From an uncultured Sinobacteraceae bacterium (GTDB lineage: Bacteria > Pseudomonadota > Gammaproteobacteria > Nevskiales > Nevskiaceae), in contig CAIJRD010000012.1 in NCBI GenBank assembly GCA_903822975.1, positions 620,001 through 684,000 of the forward strand: a stretch of DNA of 64,000 nucleotides, in the 5' to 3' direction. The notes under the pieces were generated by a model, which was not told where the DNA came from, searched no databases, and was given only the letters and a program-made list of their open reading frames with translations. The position numbers were made by a program, and so were the translations under genes. Shown here one piece after another: positions 43,452 to 53,355 of the stretch; position 1 is the stretch's first letter; each line of letters begins with the position of its first letter.

Positions 43452-44965
43452 GCGCGTGGCTCCAGTCCGAGCAGTGCGGCCACCGTCGCGCGATCGGAGA
43501 AGCTGCGACGCTCGCTGCCGTAGAGTTGATAGTCCTCGTGGCCCTTGCCGGCGATCAGCACGACATCGTCGGCCGAGGCCTCGGCGATCGCCTGCGCAAT
43601 CGCACGGCCGCGATCGTGCTCGACCCGCACCACTTGCTCCGACGTCTGCGGAAGACCGGCGCGCATATCGGCCACAATCGCAGCCGGATCTTCGCTGCGC
43701 GGATTGTCGTCGGTGATGATCAGGCGATCGGCGCGCTCGTAAGCGGCCTGCGCCATCAGCGGCCGCTTGCCACGATCGCGGTCGCCGCCGCAGCCGAACA
43801 CGCAGATCAGCCGGCCGCTGGTGTGCGCGCGCAGAGCTTCGAGTGCGGCCGCCAAGGCCTGCGGGGTATGCGCGTAGTCGACCACCACCAGCGGTGCGGC
43901 GCGCGGACCGCGAAAACCTTCGACGCGTCCAGGCACGGTGGAAGCAGAAGCGAGTGCGGCGACGGCGTCCTTCAGCGGCACTTCGGCGTGCAGCAGTGCG
44001 GCCAATGCCGCCAGCAGGTTGTAGGCGTTGAAGCGTCCGAGCAGGCGGCTGTCGAGTCGTGCCTCACCCCAGCTGCTACGCACATCGAAGCGCAAGCCCG
44101 CACTGTGCAACTGCAGATCGAGACCAAGCACGTAGCGCTCGCCCGGTGCGCCGGCGCGATCGCTGCCGCCGATCCCGTAGACCGTCACGTCTTGCGTCGC
44201 GGCGAGTTCGCGCGACCACTCGGCGCCGTGCGCATCATCGCGATTCAGCACGACGGCTCGCAGTCCGCTTTTCGTGAACAGGCGCCGCTTGGCGGCGGCG
44301 TAGCTTTCGACATCGCCGTGATAATCGAGGTGATCGCGGCCGACGTTGGTCAGCACCGCAACATCGAATTCGACACCGGCGACGCGCTGTTGGTCGAGCG
44401 CGTGCGAGGACACTTCCATCGCGCAGACTTGCGCACCGGCATCGCGCTCGGCGGCGAGCAACTGCTGCAGCCTTACTGCGTCGGGCGTGGTGTGCGTGGC
44501 GTCTTTCAGGGCACCGAGGCGGCCGTAGCCGAGCGTGCCGAAGTAAGCGCTGCGACGCGATAGATGTTCGAACGCCTGTGCGATCAGATGGGCGGTGGAG
44601 GTCTTGCCATCGGTGCCGGTGATGCCGACGGTGTACAGCTCGCGACTCGGATGACGATAGAAGCGTGCGGCAACTTCGCCCGCGCGCACGCTGAGTTGAT
44701 CGATCGCAAATGCCGGCACCTGCAGCACCGGCACCGCGATGTCCGGCGTCGGTTCCCAGGCGATTGCCGCAGCGCCGCGTCGCAGCGCTTCGTCGACGAA
44801 CTGCAGGCCATGCTGCGACTGTCCTTTTGCCGCGAGGAACAGGCCACCGGGAATCACGCGGCGGCTGTCCAGTTCAACGCCGGTGACGGCGACATCCGGC
44901 AGGACTTGCTGGGTGAAGTCTTCGAACAGCGCCGGCAGGCGCGCGGTCTGTAGCGCAGCGTTCAA
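43448..44965 (-). CDS. murE: UDP-N-acetylmuramoyl-L-alanyl-D-glutamate--2,6-diaminopimelate ligase (presumed TTG start)
   Basis: GITGTDGKTSTAHLIAQ, DYAHTPQALAAALEALR, TDDNPRSEDPAAI (meso-DAP motif DNPR). Confidence 0.95.
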   Translation of the reverse strand: MNAALQTARLPALFEDFTQQVLPDVAVTGVELDSRRVIPGGLFLAAKGQSQHGLQFVDEALRRGAAAIAWEPTPDIAVPVLQVPAFAIDQLSVRAGEVAARFYRHPSRELYTVGITGTDGKTSTAHLIAQAFEHLSRRSAYFGTLGYGRLGALKDATHTTPDAVRLQQLLAAERDAGAQVCAMEVSSHALDQQRVAGVEFDVAVLTNVGRDHLDYHGDVESYAAAKRRLFTKSGLRAVVLNRDDAHGAEWSRELAATQDVTVYGIGGSDRAGAPGERYVLGLDLQLHSAGLRFDVRSSWGEARLDSRLLGRFNAYNLLAALAALLHAEVPLKDAVAALASASTVPGRVEGFRGPRAAPLVVVDYAHTPQALAAALEALRAHTSGRLICVFGCGGDRDRGKRPLMAQAAYERADRLIITDDNPRSEDPAAIVADMRAGLPQTSEQVVRVEHDRGRAIAQAIAEASADDVVLIAGKGHEDYQLYGSERRSFSDRATVAALLGLEPRA

Positions 44966-46821
44966 GGTTGCGCTCCGGGGAGCACGGCACCGGGCACGGC
45001 GGCCGGGTTGACGCTGGCGGTCTGCAGTTTCGGACGCGATGCAGGCAACGGCAACTGCAGCGGATTGTCCGGCGGAATCTGCAACAGACGCGCAGCACCC
45101 TGCATGACGTTGGAGAACACCGGTGCTGCGACGAAACCGCCGAAGTATTCGCCGGCGCTCGGCTCGTCGATCATCACCAGCGTGACCAGACGCGGATGCT
45201 CGGCCGGCATCATGCCGATGAACACCGACTGGTGGACGCCTTCGATGTAGTTGCCGTTGGCGTTCTTGCGAATCGTGCCGGTCTTGCCGGCGACCTGATA
45301 TCCGGGCACCGCCGCTTTCATTGCCGTGCCGCCCGGCGCGATCACGCCTTCCAGCAAATGCCGCACGGTGCGCGCCGTATCGGCCGACACCGTGCGCTGC
45401 GGCGGCGCCAGATGATCGCGCGCGAGGATCGACAGTTGCGGCATCAGGCCGTCGTTGGCGATGGCCGAGTACGCGCGCACCAGCTGCAGCGCATTGACCG
45501 TTAGTCCGTATCCATACGATGCAGTGGCGGTGGCGATCTGGCCCCAATCCGAATAATTGCGCAGCACCGTACCGGCTTCACCCGGCAATCCGGCGGCAAC
45601 CGGTTCGCCGATGCCGAACAGCTTGTAGCCGGTGTAGATCGGCTCCGCACCCATCATCAGGCCGATCTTGGCGGCGCCGACGTTGCTCGACTTCGCCAGC
45701 AAGGTCGCCAGATCGACGGCGCCGGTGAGATGTTCGTCGTGCACCGTGAGTGCGCCGACCTTGAAGAACCCAGGGCCGGTGTCGATGACGATGTTGGGTT
45801 TCACTGCGCCGGTTTCCAGCGCTTCGGAAATCAACAGCGGCTTGATCGACGAGCCCGGCTCGAAGCTGTCGGCGACGGCGCGGTTGTGAAGATCTTGCGG
45901 CGCGCGATCGTCCGGACGATTCGGGTTGTAGCCGGGCTGACTCGCCAGCGCGAGGATGTCGCCGGTGTGCGCATCGGCGACCACGATCAGTCCGCCCTTG
46001 GCGTTGTTCGATGCCACCGCGCTTTTCAGTTCGCGATACGCCAGATATTGCAGGCGCAGGTCGAGCGTCAGGTTGACGTCGCCGCCCGGCTGCGCCTCGG
46101 TGTAGTCGTCGGTGTCTTCGATGACGTGGCCGGCGCGGTCGCGGATCACGCGGCGCGAACCGGGCGTGCCGCGCAGCGCCTCGTCCTGCGAGGATTCGAT
46201 GCCTTCCTGGCCCTTGCCGTCGATGTCGCAGAAGCCGACCACATGCGCGGCGCTCTCCGCCGCCGGGTAATAGCGACGGTATTCGCGCTGCGCGAACACG
46301 CCGGGTGCCCCGAGTGCGAGGATGCGCTTGGCCTCGTCCGGATTGATCTGCCGCTTGAGGTAGACGAACTGACGATCGGAGCGCTCGCGCAGGAAACCTT
46401 CCAGTTCGCGGCTCGGCCGATCCAGCATGCGCGCCATCGCACTGAGATAGTCGGGCGCATCGAGCAGATCCGAAGGCACCACCCAGATCGAATCGACCGG
46501 CGCCGACAGCGCCAGCGCCTCGCCACGACGATCGCGGATCGCGCCGCGATTGCCCTGCAATACCACGGTACGAACCTGGCGGCGGTTGCCTTCGCGCGTG
46601 AGGAAATCGTTGTCCAGCACCTGCAGGTAGAACGCACGCGACAGCACCATCAAGCTCATCGCGCCGAGCACGCCGAGTGCGGCATGCCGACGCCAGGCCG
46701 GCGGCGCTTCGCCCTGGCCATGCGACGACGCGCCATTCATCGATGGGCCGGCCGATGAGCCTTTCGATGAGCCGATCGAAGGCCCTGACGCACGCGACAT
46801 CGGACGCACCGGCGATCTCAT
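44962..46821 (-). CDS. ftsI: peptidoglycan transpeptidase FtsI (PBP3)
   Basis: FEPGSSIKPLLIS (SxxK), AKSSNVGAAKIG (SxN), AGKTGTIRK (KTG). Confidence 0.97.
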   Translation of the reverse strand: MRSPVRPMSRASGPSIGSSKGSSAGPSMNGASSHGQGEAPPAWRRHAALGVLGAMSLMVLSRAFYLQVLDNDFLTREGNRRQVRTVVLQGNRGAIRDRRGEALALSAPVDSIWVVPSDLLDAPDYLSAMARMLDRPSRELEGFLRERSDRQFVYLKRQINPDEAKRILALGAPGVFAQREYRRYYPAAESAAHVVGFCDIDGKGQEGIESSQDEALRGTPGSRRVIRDRAGHVIEDTDDYTEAQPGGDVNLTLDLRLQYLAYRELKSAVASNNAKGGLIVVADAHTGDILALASQPGYNPNRPDDRAPQDLHNRAVADSFEPGSSIKPLLISEALETGAVKPNIVIDTGPGFFKVGALTVHDEHLTGAVDLATLLAKSSNVGAAKIGLMMGAEPIYTGYKLFGIGEPVAAGLPGEAGTVLRNYSDWGQIATATASYGYGLTVNALQLVRAYSAIANDGLMPQLSILARDHLAPPQRTVSADTARTVRHLLEGVIAPGGTAMKAAVPGYQVAGKTGTIRKNANGNYIEGVHQSVFIGMMPAEHPRLVTLVMIDEPSAGEYFGGFVAAPVFSNVMQGAARLLQIPPDNPLQLPLPASRPKLQTASVNPAAVPGAVLPGAQP

Positions 46822-47120
46822 CGCTTCGCCTCCGGTGCGCTCTCGACGATTTGATAATCGAGCGGATCGACCATGCCGAACTGGCTGCGCGCGATGGTGT
46901 CAACGCGACCATGCTGCGCCAGCGTGGCTTCTTCCAGCTGCAACTGCGCCCACTCCAACTGCAGCGCTTCGCGCTCCTGGCGCGCGGTCTCGATGCGCGT
47001 GGTCAGGCCGCGATTCTGATGCTTGACCTGCACGACGGCGATTGCCGAGGCGATCACCAGCAGCGCCAGTGCCAGCGGCACCAGCGTACCGCTGCCGCGC
47101 GTGACTGCAACCGCGCTCAT
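46818..47120 (-). CDS. ftsL: cell division protein FtsL
   Basis: Small single-TM coiled-coil protein between rsmH and ftsI. Confidence 0.9.
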   Translation of the reverse strand: MSAVAVTRGSGTLVPLALALLVIASAIAVVQVKHQNRGLTTRIETARQEREALQLEWAQLQLEEATLAQHGRVDTIARSQFGMVDPLDYQIVESAPEAKR

Positions 47121-47983
47121 GCGAGCCGCTCCGAAATTCGTAGCACGGCACTGCGCGCACGCGGATTTTCGGCGACTTCCTCGTCGGCAGGAAATTCGCG
47201 CGCCACCGCTTTCAGTTCCGAGTCGCGAATGAAGCGCTTGACGATGCGATCTTCCAAGGAGTGGAAGCTGATCACGGCGAGACGACCGCCCGGCGCGAGC
47301 AAGCCCGGCATTGCCGCCAGCGCGGTTTCCAGCGCGGCCAGTTCCTGATTGATGAAAATGCGGATCGCCTGGAAGCTGCGCGTGGCGGGGTGGATCTTGT
47401 GACTGCGTGGACCCGGCACCGCGGCGATCAGTGCAGCGAGCTGTGCAGTGGTGGCGATCGGCGATTCGCCACGCGTTTCGACGATGCGCCGCGCGATACG
47501 GCGACTGTTGCGCTCTTCGCCGAACAGATACAGCACGTCGGCGATCTCGCCTTCCTTTGCGCGTGCAAGCCAGGCCGCAGCGGATTCGCCGGAGCTTGGG
47601 TCCATGCGCATATCGAGCGGACCGTCGTTGGCGAACGAGAAGCCGCGCGCGGCGTTGTCGAATTGCGGGCTGGAGACCCCGAGGTCGAGCAGCACGCCGT
47701 CGATGCGGCCGACGAGATCGAGTTCGCTGGCGAGTGCGGCGATCTCGGCAAAATTGCGTGCATGAAACGTGAAGTTGGCGCGGCCGGCGAATTCGCGCCA
47801 GGCGTGATGACCGGCATCGGGATCGCGGTCGAGCGAATGCAGGTGGCCGCTGGCACCGAGCGCTTCGAGAATCGCGCCGCTGTGGCCGCCGCGTCCGAAA
47901 GTGCCGTCGACATAGATACCGCCGGGTCGGACGGCGAGTCCGGCCAGCGCGTTGTCGAGCATCACTGGCCGGTGAGAGGTCAT
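47117..47983 (-). CDS. rsmH: 16S rRNA (cytosine1402-N4)-methyltransferase
   Basis: HRPVMLDNALAGL, VDGTFGRGGHSGAIL, LAVISFHSLEDRIVKRF. Confidence 0.97.
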   Translation of the reverse strand: MTSHRPVMLDNALAGLAVRPGGIYVDGTFGRGGHSGAILEALGASGHLHSLDRDPDAGHHAWREFAGRANFTFHARNFAEIAALASELDLVGRIDGVLLDLGVSSPQFDNAARGFSFANDGPLDMRMDPSSGESAAAWLARAKEGEIADVLYLFGEERNSRRIARRIVETRGESPIATTAQLAALIAAVPGPRSHKIHPATRSFQAIRIFINQELAALETALAAMPGLLAPGGRLAVISFHSLEDRIVKRFIRDSELKAVAREFPADEEVAENPRARSAVLRISERLA

Positions 47984-48043
47984 CCGGCTAACGCTGCGAC
48001 TCGGGCGAGCGGCGGGCGTTATGGTCCGCACGCGCGTACTCCG

Positions 48044-48472
48044 TCACGGGCCGAGCGCTGCAAACGCGTCGGCATAGCTGGTCAGCGCCGTGCCGGTGGA
48101 GGCCGTCCACTGCGCTTCCGGCCACAGTTCGAAATGGTCGTTGAGCCCGGCCAGCACCACATCCGCGCCCAGTTCCAAGCGCTCGCGCAGCATGTTGGGA
48201 ATCAGGACGCGGCCCTGGCCATCCAGCTCGGATTCGACTGCGTGGCCGACGAACAGGCGCTGCATCACCACCCGCTTCGCGCGATCGGGAATCTTTTGGA
48301 TTTGCTCGGCCATTCGCCGAAACACCGGCGAGGGATAAATCTCGATGCACTCGGGGCCGAGCGTGATCGCGATCTGCTTGCCGTATTCCTCGGCCAGCTG
48401 CGCACGGACGCGCGCCGGAACGGCCAGGCGGCCCTTCTCGTCGATCGTCAGGCGGTTCGATCCAGCAAACAT
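48044..48472 (-). CDS. mraZ: transcriptional regulator MraZ
   Basis: MFAGSNRLTIDEKGRLAVPARVRAQL; first gene of the dcw cluster. Confidence 0.96.
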   Translation of the reverse strand: MFAGSNRLTIDEKGRLAVPARVRAQLAEEYGKQIAITLGPECIEIYPSPVFRRMAEQIQKIPDRAKRVVMQRLFVGHAVESELDGQGRVLIPNMLRERLELGADVVLAGLNDHFELWPEAQWTASTGTALTSYADAFAALGP

Positions 48473-48541
48473 GCGGGCTACCTAAGTGACACCAGAAAAC
48501 GACATCGAAGCCCGTGGTTCCCCACTTGGACTCCCTCAGGC

Positions 48542-48573
48542 GCCACTATAATCCACAAATTACCACCCTGCAA
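48542..48573 (-). promoter_or_regulatory. dcw promoter with MraZ-box-like direct repeats
   Basis: Minus strand: TTGCAG (48573-48568), 17-bp spacer, TATAGT (48550-48545); GTGGT, GTGGA, GTGGC at exact 10-bp spacing (48566-62, 48556-52, 48546-42). Confidence 0.65.
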
Positions 48574-48859
48574 TCACGCCGTGAACCCCAAAAGCCGTGT
48601 CGCGACAACGGCTTAGCGCGAATTGATTGACTGTTGGCTTGCTGAGTTAAAACAAGCTGTTAGGCACAAAAGTTAATGTCGTTGCTGGGATTGGGCGCTG
48701 GTGCCGCCCAGATCGGCTGCCGGTCGTCGGCGCAGACCGCGCTTCGCCCCACGGCGCAGCCAACATTGCATGCCCGCGCGGTGCGGGAGATTCGCCGACC
48801 GAAAGCCGACGCAAACAGTCGGTCGCCACGAAACCTGTGGCGCCGAGGGAAAGTGAAGT

Positions 48860-49281
48860 GGGAGCCGGCCGATAAGCCGGGTTCTGTCTGAGTCTTGGAC
48901 CGAAGTCCGCAACCGAGGCAATCATTCCTCTAGGCGCGCCGTCGCCGATGCGCTCAAGCAGCCTACCCGGAAGGCGCGCGGGCCGCGCGTCGGGCAAACG
49001 GCTTGCGCCGATCGCCCACCTTCCCTATTTGGCCTTGCTCCAAGCGGGGTTTGCCGTGCCGGTCCGTTGCCGGACTCGCGGTGCGCTCTTACCGCACCAT
49101 TTCACCCTTACCTGATCCGTCGGCTCTTGCGAGTCGGCGGCCATCGGCGGTATCTCTCTGTTGCACTTTCCGTCGGCTTGCGCCGCCCAGTCGTTATCTG
49201 GCGCTCTGCCCTGCGGAGCCCGGACTTTCCTCCCCCTTGCCTGCTTGCGCAGACTCGGCGGCGATTGCCTGGCCGGCTCCC
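48860..49281 (-). ncRNA. rnpB: RNase P RNA (bacterial class A)
   Basis: Terminal helix GGGAGCCGGCC/GGCCGGCTCCC; minus strand contains GAGGAAAGTCCGGGCTCCGCAGGGCAGAG and GACAGAACCCGGCTTATCGG. Confidence 0.96.
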
Positions 49282-49408
49282 GCGCGCATTGTACGCGCCA
49301 GGCGGTCACCCCACAGCCACGGGGCCCGGCGCCACAGTGCTTAATACCGCGCGCAGCAGACTTCTATACTCGCGCAACAACAAAAACGACACCTGGGGGA
49401 AGCAAACG

Positions 49409-50335
49409 ATGCGCAAGATTCTCGTGCTGTTGATTCTGCTGTTGGGCGCGGCATTCGTCTGGAACCGCTGGCCGCAACCGGTGCCGCAGATTCCGGCCGG
49501 TGTGGCCTTACCGCAGGCGAATGCGCCAGCCGGCTTACGTTTCTCGCTGGTGAAAACCGCCGATGCAAAGACGCTGGAAGCCTTTACTTACGCTGGTGGA
49601 AGCCTGTTCAAAACCGCCGGCATCAATCACATCGCCGTTTTGGTTGAGCACCCGCAGGGCCGCTTCCTGTTCGACAGCGGTCTCGGCACCGAAGTTGAGA
49701 AGCAGTTCGCGACCATCCCGTTCTGGGCGCGTCCGTTCCTGGCGTTCCAGAATCTGCGCCCGGCCGTCGGCCAGCTGGAAACGGCGAATATCGCCGCACC
49801 CGAGCGCATCATTCTGTCGCATGCACATTGGGATCACGCCAGCGCGCTGGGCGATTTCCCGAATGCCCAGGTCTGGGTCACGCCAGAGGAAAAGCACTTC
49901 GTCGACACCGGTCATCCGCCGGTAGTGCTGCCCACGCAGTTCGAGTTTCCGCCAGAGCGCTGGCACCTGTACGAACTGAGCAGCGGTCCCTATGCCGGCT
50001 TCGATCGCAGTCTCGATCTGTTCGGCGACGGCTCCGCCGTCTTGCTGCCGCTGCCGGGCCATACGCCGGGCTCGGTCGGACTGTTGCTGAGTTTGCCGAG
50101 CGGCGAACGATATTTCTTCGTCGGCGATCTCGCCTGGAACCAGGCCGGCGTTACCGGCCCACACCGCAAGTTCAGCCTCGCCAGCAAGATCGTCGACCTG
50201 GATCCGGATACCAACTGGAAAGCCTTGCTGCAGGTGCGCGGCCTGCTCGATGCGAATCCGAAATTGCACATCGTGCCGGCACATGACGAGGCGGTGCAGG
50301 ACGCGATCGGCTACCTGCCCAACTGGGTGCAATAG
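49409..50335 (+). CDS. MBL-fold metallo-hydrolase
   Basis: LSHAHWDHASALGDFP, LPLPGHTPGSVGLLL; N-terminal signal/anchor. Confidence 0.92.
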   Translation: MRKILVLLILLLGAAFVWNRWPQPVPQIPAGVALPQANAPAGLRFSLVKTADAKTLEAFTYAGGSLFKTAGINHIAVLVEHPQGRFLFDSGLGTEVEKQFATIPFWARPFLAFQNLRPAVGQLETANIAAPERIILSHAHWDHASALGDFPNAQVWVTPEEKHFVDTGHPPVVLPTQFEFPPERWHLYELSSGPYAGFDRSLDLFGDGSAVLLPLPGHTPGSVGLLLSLPSGERYFFVGDLAWNQAGVTGPHRKFSLASKIVDLDPDTNWKALLQVRGLLDANPKLHIVPAHDEAVQDAIGYLPNWVQ

Positions 50336-50460
50336 GTCCATTAAGTTCGATTGATCAGACTCGATTGGGCGCCGTGTTGGCAGTTGTCGCAGCCAATGCG
50401 GCGCCATTGGGTCGAGACTCAGTTACGCGAATGAATCCGTCTCGCTTGGCTGAACCCTCG

Positions 50461-50516
50461 AACGCCTGAAGGCCTTAATGCCTGAATGCCTTAACGCGTG
50501 AACGCGTGAACGCTTG
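50461..50516. repeat. 7 degenerate tandem copies of an 8-bp unit (AANGCNTK)
   Basis: aacgcctg aaggcctt aatgcctg aatgcctt aacgcgtg aacgcgtg aacgcttg. Confidence 0.9.
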
Positions 50517-50628
50517 ATTTGAGCGCCTGCGCGGGGGCGCGCCTGCGATGCCCTGCGTTGCATGCGAGCGCCGAAACGCGCCACCATGCGACCCACGCGC
50601 AGCTGCGCGCGCCGATCATGCGAGCCTG

Positions 50629-51426
50629 ATGCCGAAGTCCGAATCGAGCGGGAAGCCTGCGTCGCGGCGCGTGTTCTCGCACACCTGCTCCAACACTGAG
50701 ATCGTTTGTGCGCTCGGATGCGCCGACGTGCTGGTCGGCATCGATACGGATTCCGACTATCCGCCCGAAGTCGTCGCCGCACTGCCGAAGCTCGGCCGCG
50801 ATCTCGATCTCGATGTTGCGGGCGTTATCGCGCTCAAGCCCGACCTGGTGCTGACCTCGCTGACGGTGCCCGGCCACGAGCGTATCGTCGAAGAGCTGCA
50901 AGCCGCCGGCATGCAGATCCTGATCTGCGATCCCTGCTCGCTCGAAGATATTTACAACGACATCCGGCGCATCGCCGCAGCACTCGATGTCGCCAGCCGC
51001 GGCGAGGCACTGATCGCCTCGATGCGCTCGGCGATGCCGGCAGTTGAACGCGAGGGCCGCAAGCCGAAAGTCTTGCTCGAATGGTGGCCAAAGCCGGTGA
51101 TCGCGCCGGCGCGGCAATCCTGGGCGACCGACTTGATCGAACTCGCCGGCGGCATCAACCCCTGGCATTCGATCGATGCGAAGAGCGCGCCGCTGACCGA
51201 CGCCCAGATCTTCGAAGCCGCGCCCGATGTCGTGGTGATGAGCTGGTGCGGTGTGCGCGAAGAAAACTATCGCGCCGATATCGTGCGGCGTCGTGCCGGC
51301 TGGTCCGAAGTGCCGGCGATACGCGATGACCGCATCGTGCCGATCACCGAGGCCTGGATGGGGCGCCCCGGTCCGCGTCTGGTCGAAGGCTATCGCGCCT
51401 TGGTCGCTGCGCTACAGAGTCGGTAG
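50629..51426 (+). CDS. cobalamin-binding / BtuF-like periplasmic-binding-fold protein
   Basis: TCSNTEIVCALGCADVLVGIDTDSDYPPEV, LKPDLVL, AGGINPW; no clear signal peptide. Confidence 0.82.
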   Translation: MPKSESSGKPASRRVFSHTCSNTEIVCALGCADVLVGIDTDSDYPPEVVAALPKLGRDLDLDVAGVIALKPDLVLTSLTVPGHERIVEELQAAGMQILICDPCSLEDIYNDIRRIAAALDVASRGEALIASMRSAMPAVEREGRKPKVLLEWWPKPVIAPARQSWATDLIELAGGINPWHSIDAKSAPLTDAQIFEAAPDVVVMSWCGVREENYRADIVRRRAGWSEVPAIRDDRIVPITEAWMGRPGPRLVEGYRALVAALQSR

Positions 51427-51521
51427 CGCAGACTTACTGAATTTTCCAGACCACGTCGGGGCGCGCACATTCCGCGCCCCGCAACCATTCATGTCGCTTG
51501 CGGCGCGACATGCGCGCACCC

Positions 51522-52769
51522 TCAGTCGGTCTTTTCGATTCCGAGGCCAACGCCGAGTGTCACGTCCTTCGCATCGCGTCCGAGCAGTGAAACCAGCGCG
51601 AGCACGACACCGACCACACCGATGGTCCAGGCCAGAATCATCGCGTAGTCGCCGCCGTGCGATTCGGCGATACCGGCCTGGAACGGGCCCATTTTCGCCA
51701 TCGCCAGATTGCCGAGCTGATAAGCGAATCCGGGCAAAATTGCGCGCGCGGCCGGCGGCGACAGCTCGTTCAGATGCGCCGGCACGATGCCCCAGGCGCC
51801 CTGCACCATGAACTGCATCAGGAAGGCGCCGACCGCGAACATCAGCGGCGCGGTGGAATACGCCCACAGCGGAATCATCGGCAAGGCCAGAATCGCGGCC
51901 AGCGCGATCGCCTTCTTGCGGCCGATCTTCTCCGACAGACCGCCGAAGAAAATGCCGCCACACAGCGCGCCGAGGTTGTAGACGATCGCGATGCTGCCAG
52001 TGGTGCGCGCGTCGAAGCCGTGCTGCTTCTGCAGGAAGGTTGGATACATATCCTGCGAACCGTGCGAGAACGCGTTGAAGCAGGCCATCAGCAGCACCAT
52101 GAACAGGAAGGTCGGGAAGAACGCCTTGATCGCGGTCCAGCTCTCGGCCGCAGTAATGCGCTTCTTGTGGCGACCTTCGAGCCAGGTCGGCGATTCGTCT
52201 ACGGTCGAACGGATGTAGAGCACCAGCAGCGCCGGCGCCGCACCGATGATGAACATGCCGCGCCAGCCGACGTAGTCGAAGGCGAACGCGAACAAGATCG
52301 ACGCCAGCAGGTAGCCGATCACGTAGCCTTCCTGCAGGATGCCGGAGAACAGACCGCGGCCCTTCGCCGGCAGCGATTCCAGCGCCAGCGCAGCACCGAT
52401 GCCCCACTCGCCGCCCATCGCGAAGCCGAACAGCGCGCGCAGCACGAGCAGCACCTCGATCGACGGCGCGAACGCCGAGCCGAGTTCGAAAATCGAATAG
52501 CTGATGACGTTGACCATCAGGATCGGCCGACGGCCATAGCGTTCCGCCAGCCAGCCGAAGAACAAGGCGCCGAGCGGCCGCATCGCCAGCGTCAGGAAGA
52601 TGCCTTCGGCAACCGCCTTCACCTCGACATGGAAATCGCCCGCGATCGCCTTCAGTGCGAACACGAAGATGAAGAAATCGAATGCGTCGAGCGCCCATCC
52701 CGCCACCGAGGCGATGAAAGTGTGTCGCTGCGAACGCGTGAGCTGCCGGAAGCTGTCGCCGATGCTCAT
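51522..52769 (-). CDS. MFS transporter
   Basis: 12-TM pattern, MRPLGALFFGWLAERYGRRPILM, ESLPAKGRGLFSGILQEGYVIGY. Confidence 0.92.
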   Translation of the reverse strand: MSIGDSFRQLTRSQRHTFIASVAGWALDAFDFFIFVFALKAIAGDFHVEVKAVAEGIFLTLAMRPLGALFFGWLAERYGRRPILMVNVISYSIFELGSAFAPSIEVLLVLRALFGFAMGGEWGIGAALALESLPAKGRGLFSGILQEGYVIGYLLASILFAFAFDYVGWRGMFIIGAAPALLVLYIRSTVDESPTWLEGRHKKRITAAESWTAIKAFFPTFLFMVLLMACFNAFSHGSQDMYPTFLQKQHGFDARTTGSIAIVYNLGALCGGIFFGGLSEKIGRKKAIALAAILALPMIPLWAYSTAPLMFAVGAFLMQFMVQGAWGIVPAHLNELSPPAARAILPGFAYQLGNLAMAKMGPFQAGIAESHGGDYAMILAWTIGVVGVVLALVSLLGRDAKDVTLGVGLGIEKTD

Positions 52770-53355
52770 CTATGCTCCTCCTGGTTGAGCAAATTCCGCT
52801 GCGGCATTTCGCCGCTTTGTTCTAAGCAGGCCGATTACTGCGCCAAAAATCCGCAGTGCTGTTACCGGCTCGCCGTCCCTAGCTTGACGAGTGCGTCACG
52901 GCGCGACGATCAACGCATCCTGCTTCGTCGACGCAACCGTACTGCCAAGTCGGAATATGAGCGTTGAGCGGGTCGCTCGTCCAGTTCGGTACACGCGTCT
53001 GGCGCGAGAACATTCCGGCGCGACATCCATTCGCATTCGATCAGCCCAGCAGGTGCGACTCCGCAGGGGCATCGTATGCGATGAATTTGGTGCCGCGGAT
53101 GCACGGCGAAAAAAGCTTCGGCAGCGCTGTCGCGCGATCGGTCGGTCGTTCGAATGGCCCGCGCCGTTCGCAACTCACATGGCACTTGCAGCGCCGCGAT
53201 CAGCCTCCGCGGCGCGCATCACTCCCAATCGACCGACGATCGCATCGCATCGAGGCGATCGGCTTTCGGCGGCTGCTGCAGCGCAGTGCGCCGACAGCGG
53301 TGCTTCCTCGTGCGCCATCGATTCAATGTGGCGACGGTGAACGACTACGCAGCGA

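Noticed and set aside
48647-49344. ORFs on both strands across 48.65-49.34 kb
   Set aside because: They overlap the RNase P RNA gene and have no protein motif.
50340-50628. Cobalamin riboswitch upstream of the BtuF-like gene
   Set aside because: Looked for a B12-box-like conserved core and did not recognise one; only the 8-bp array is evident.
52891-53340. Coding gene between the MFS transporter and hisD
   Set aside because: Competing frames on both strands with no family motif; left unannotated.
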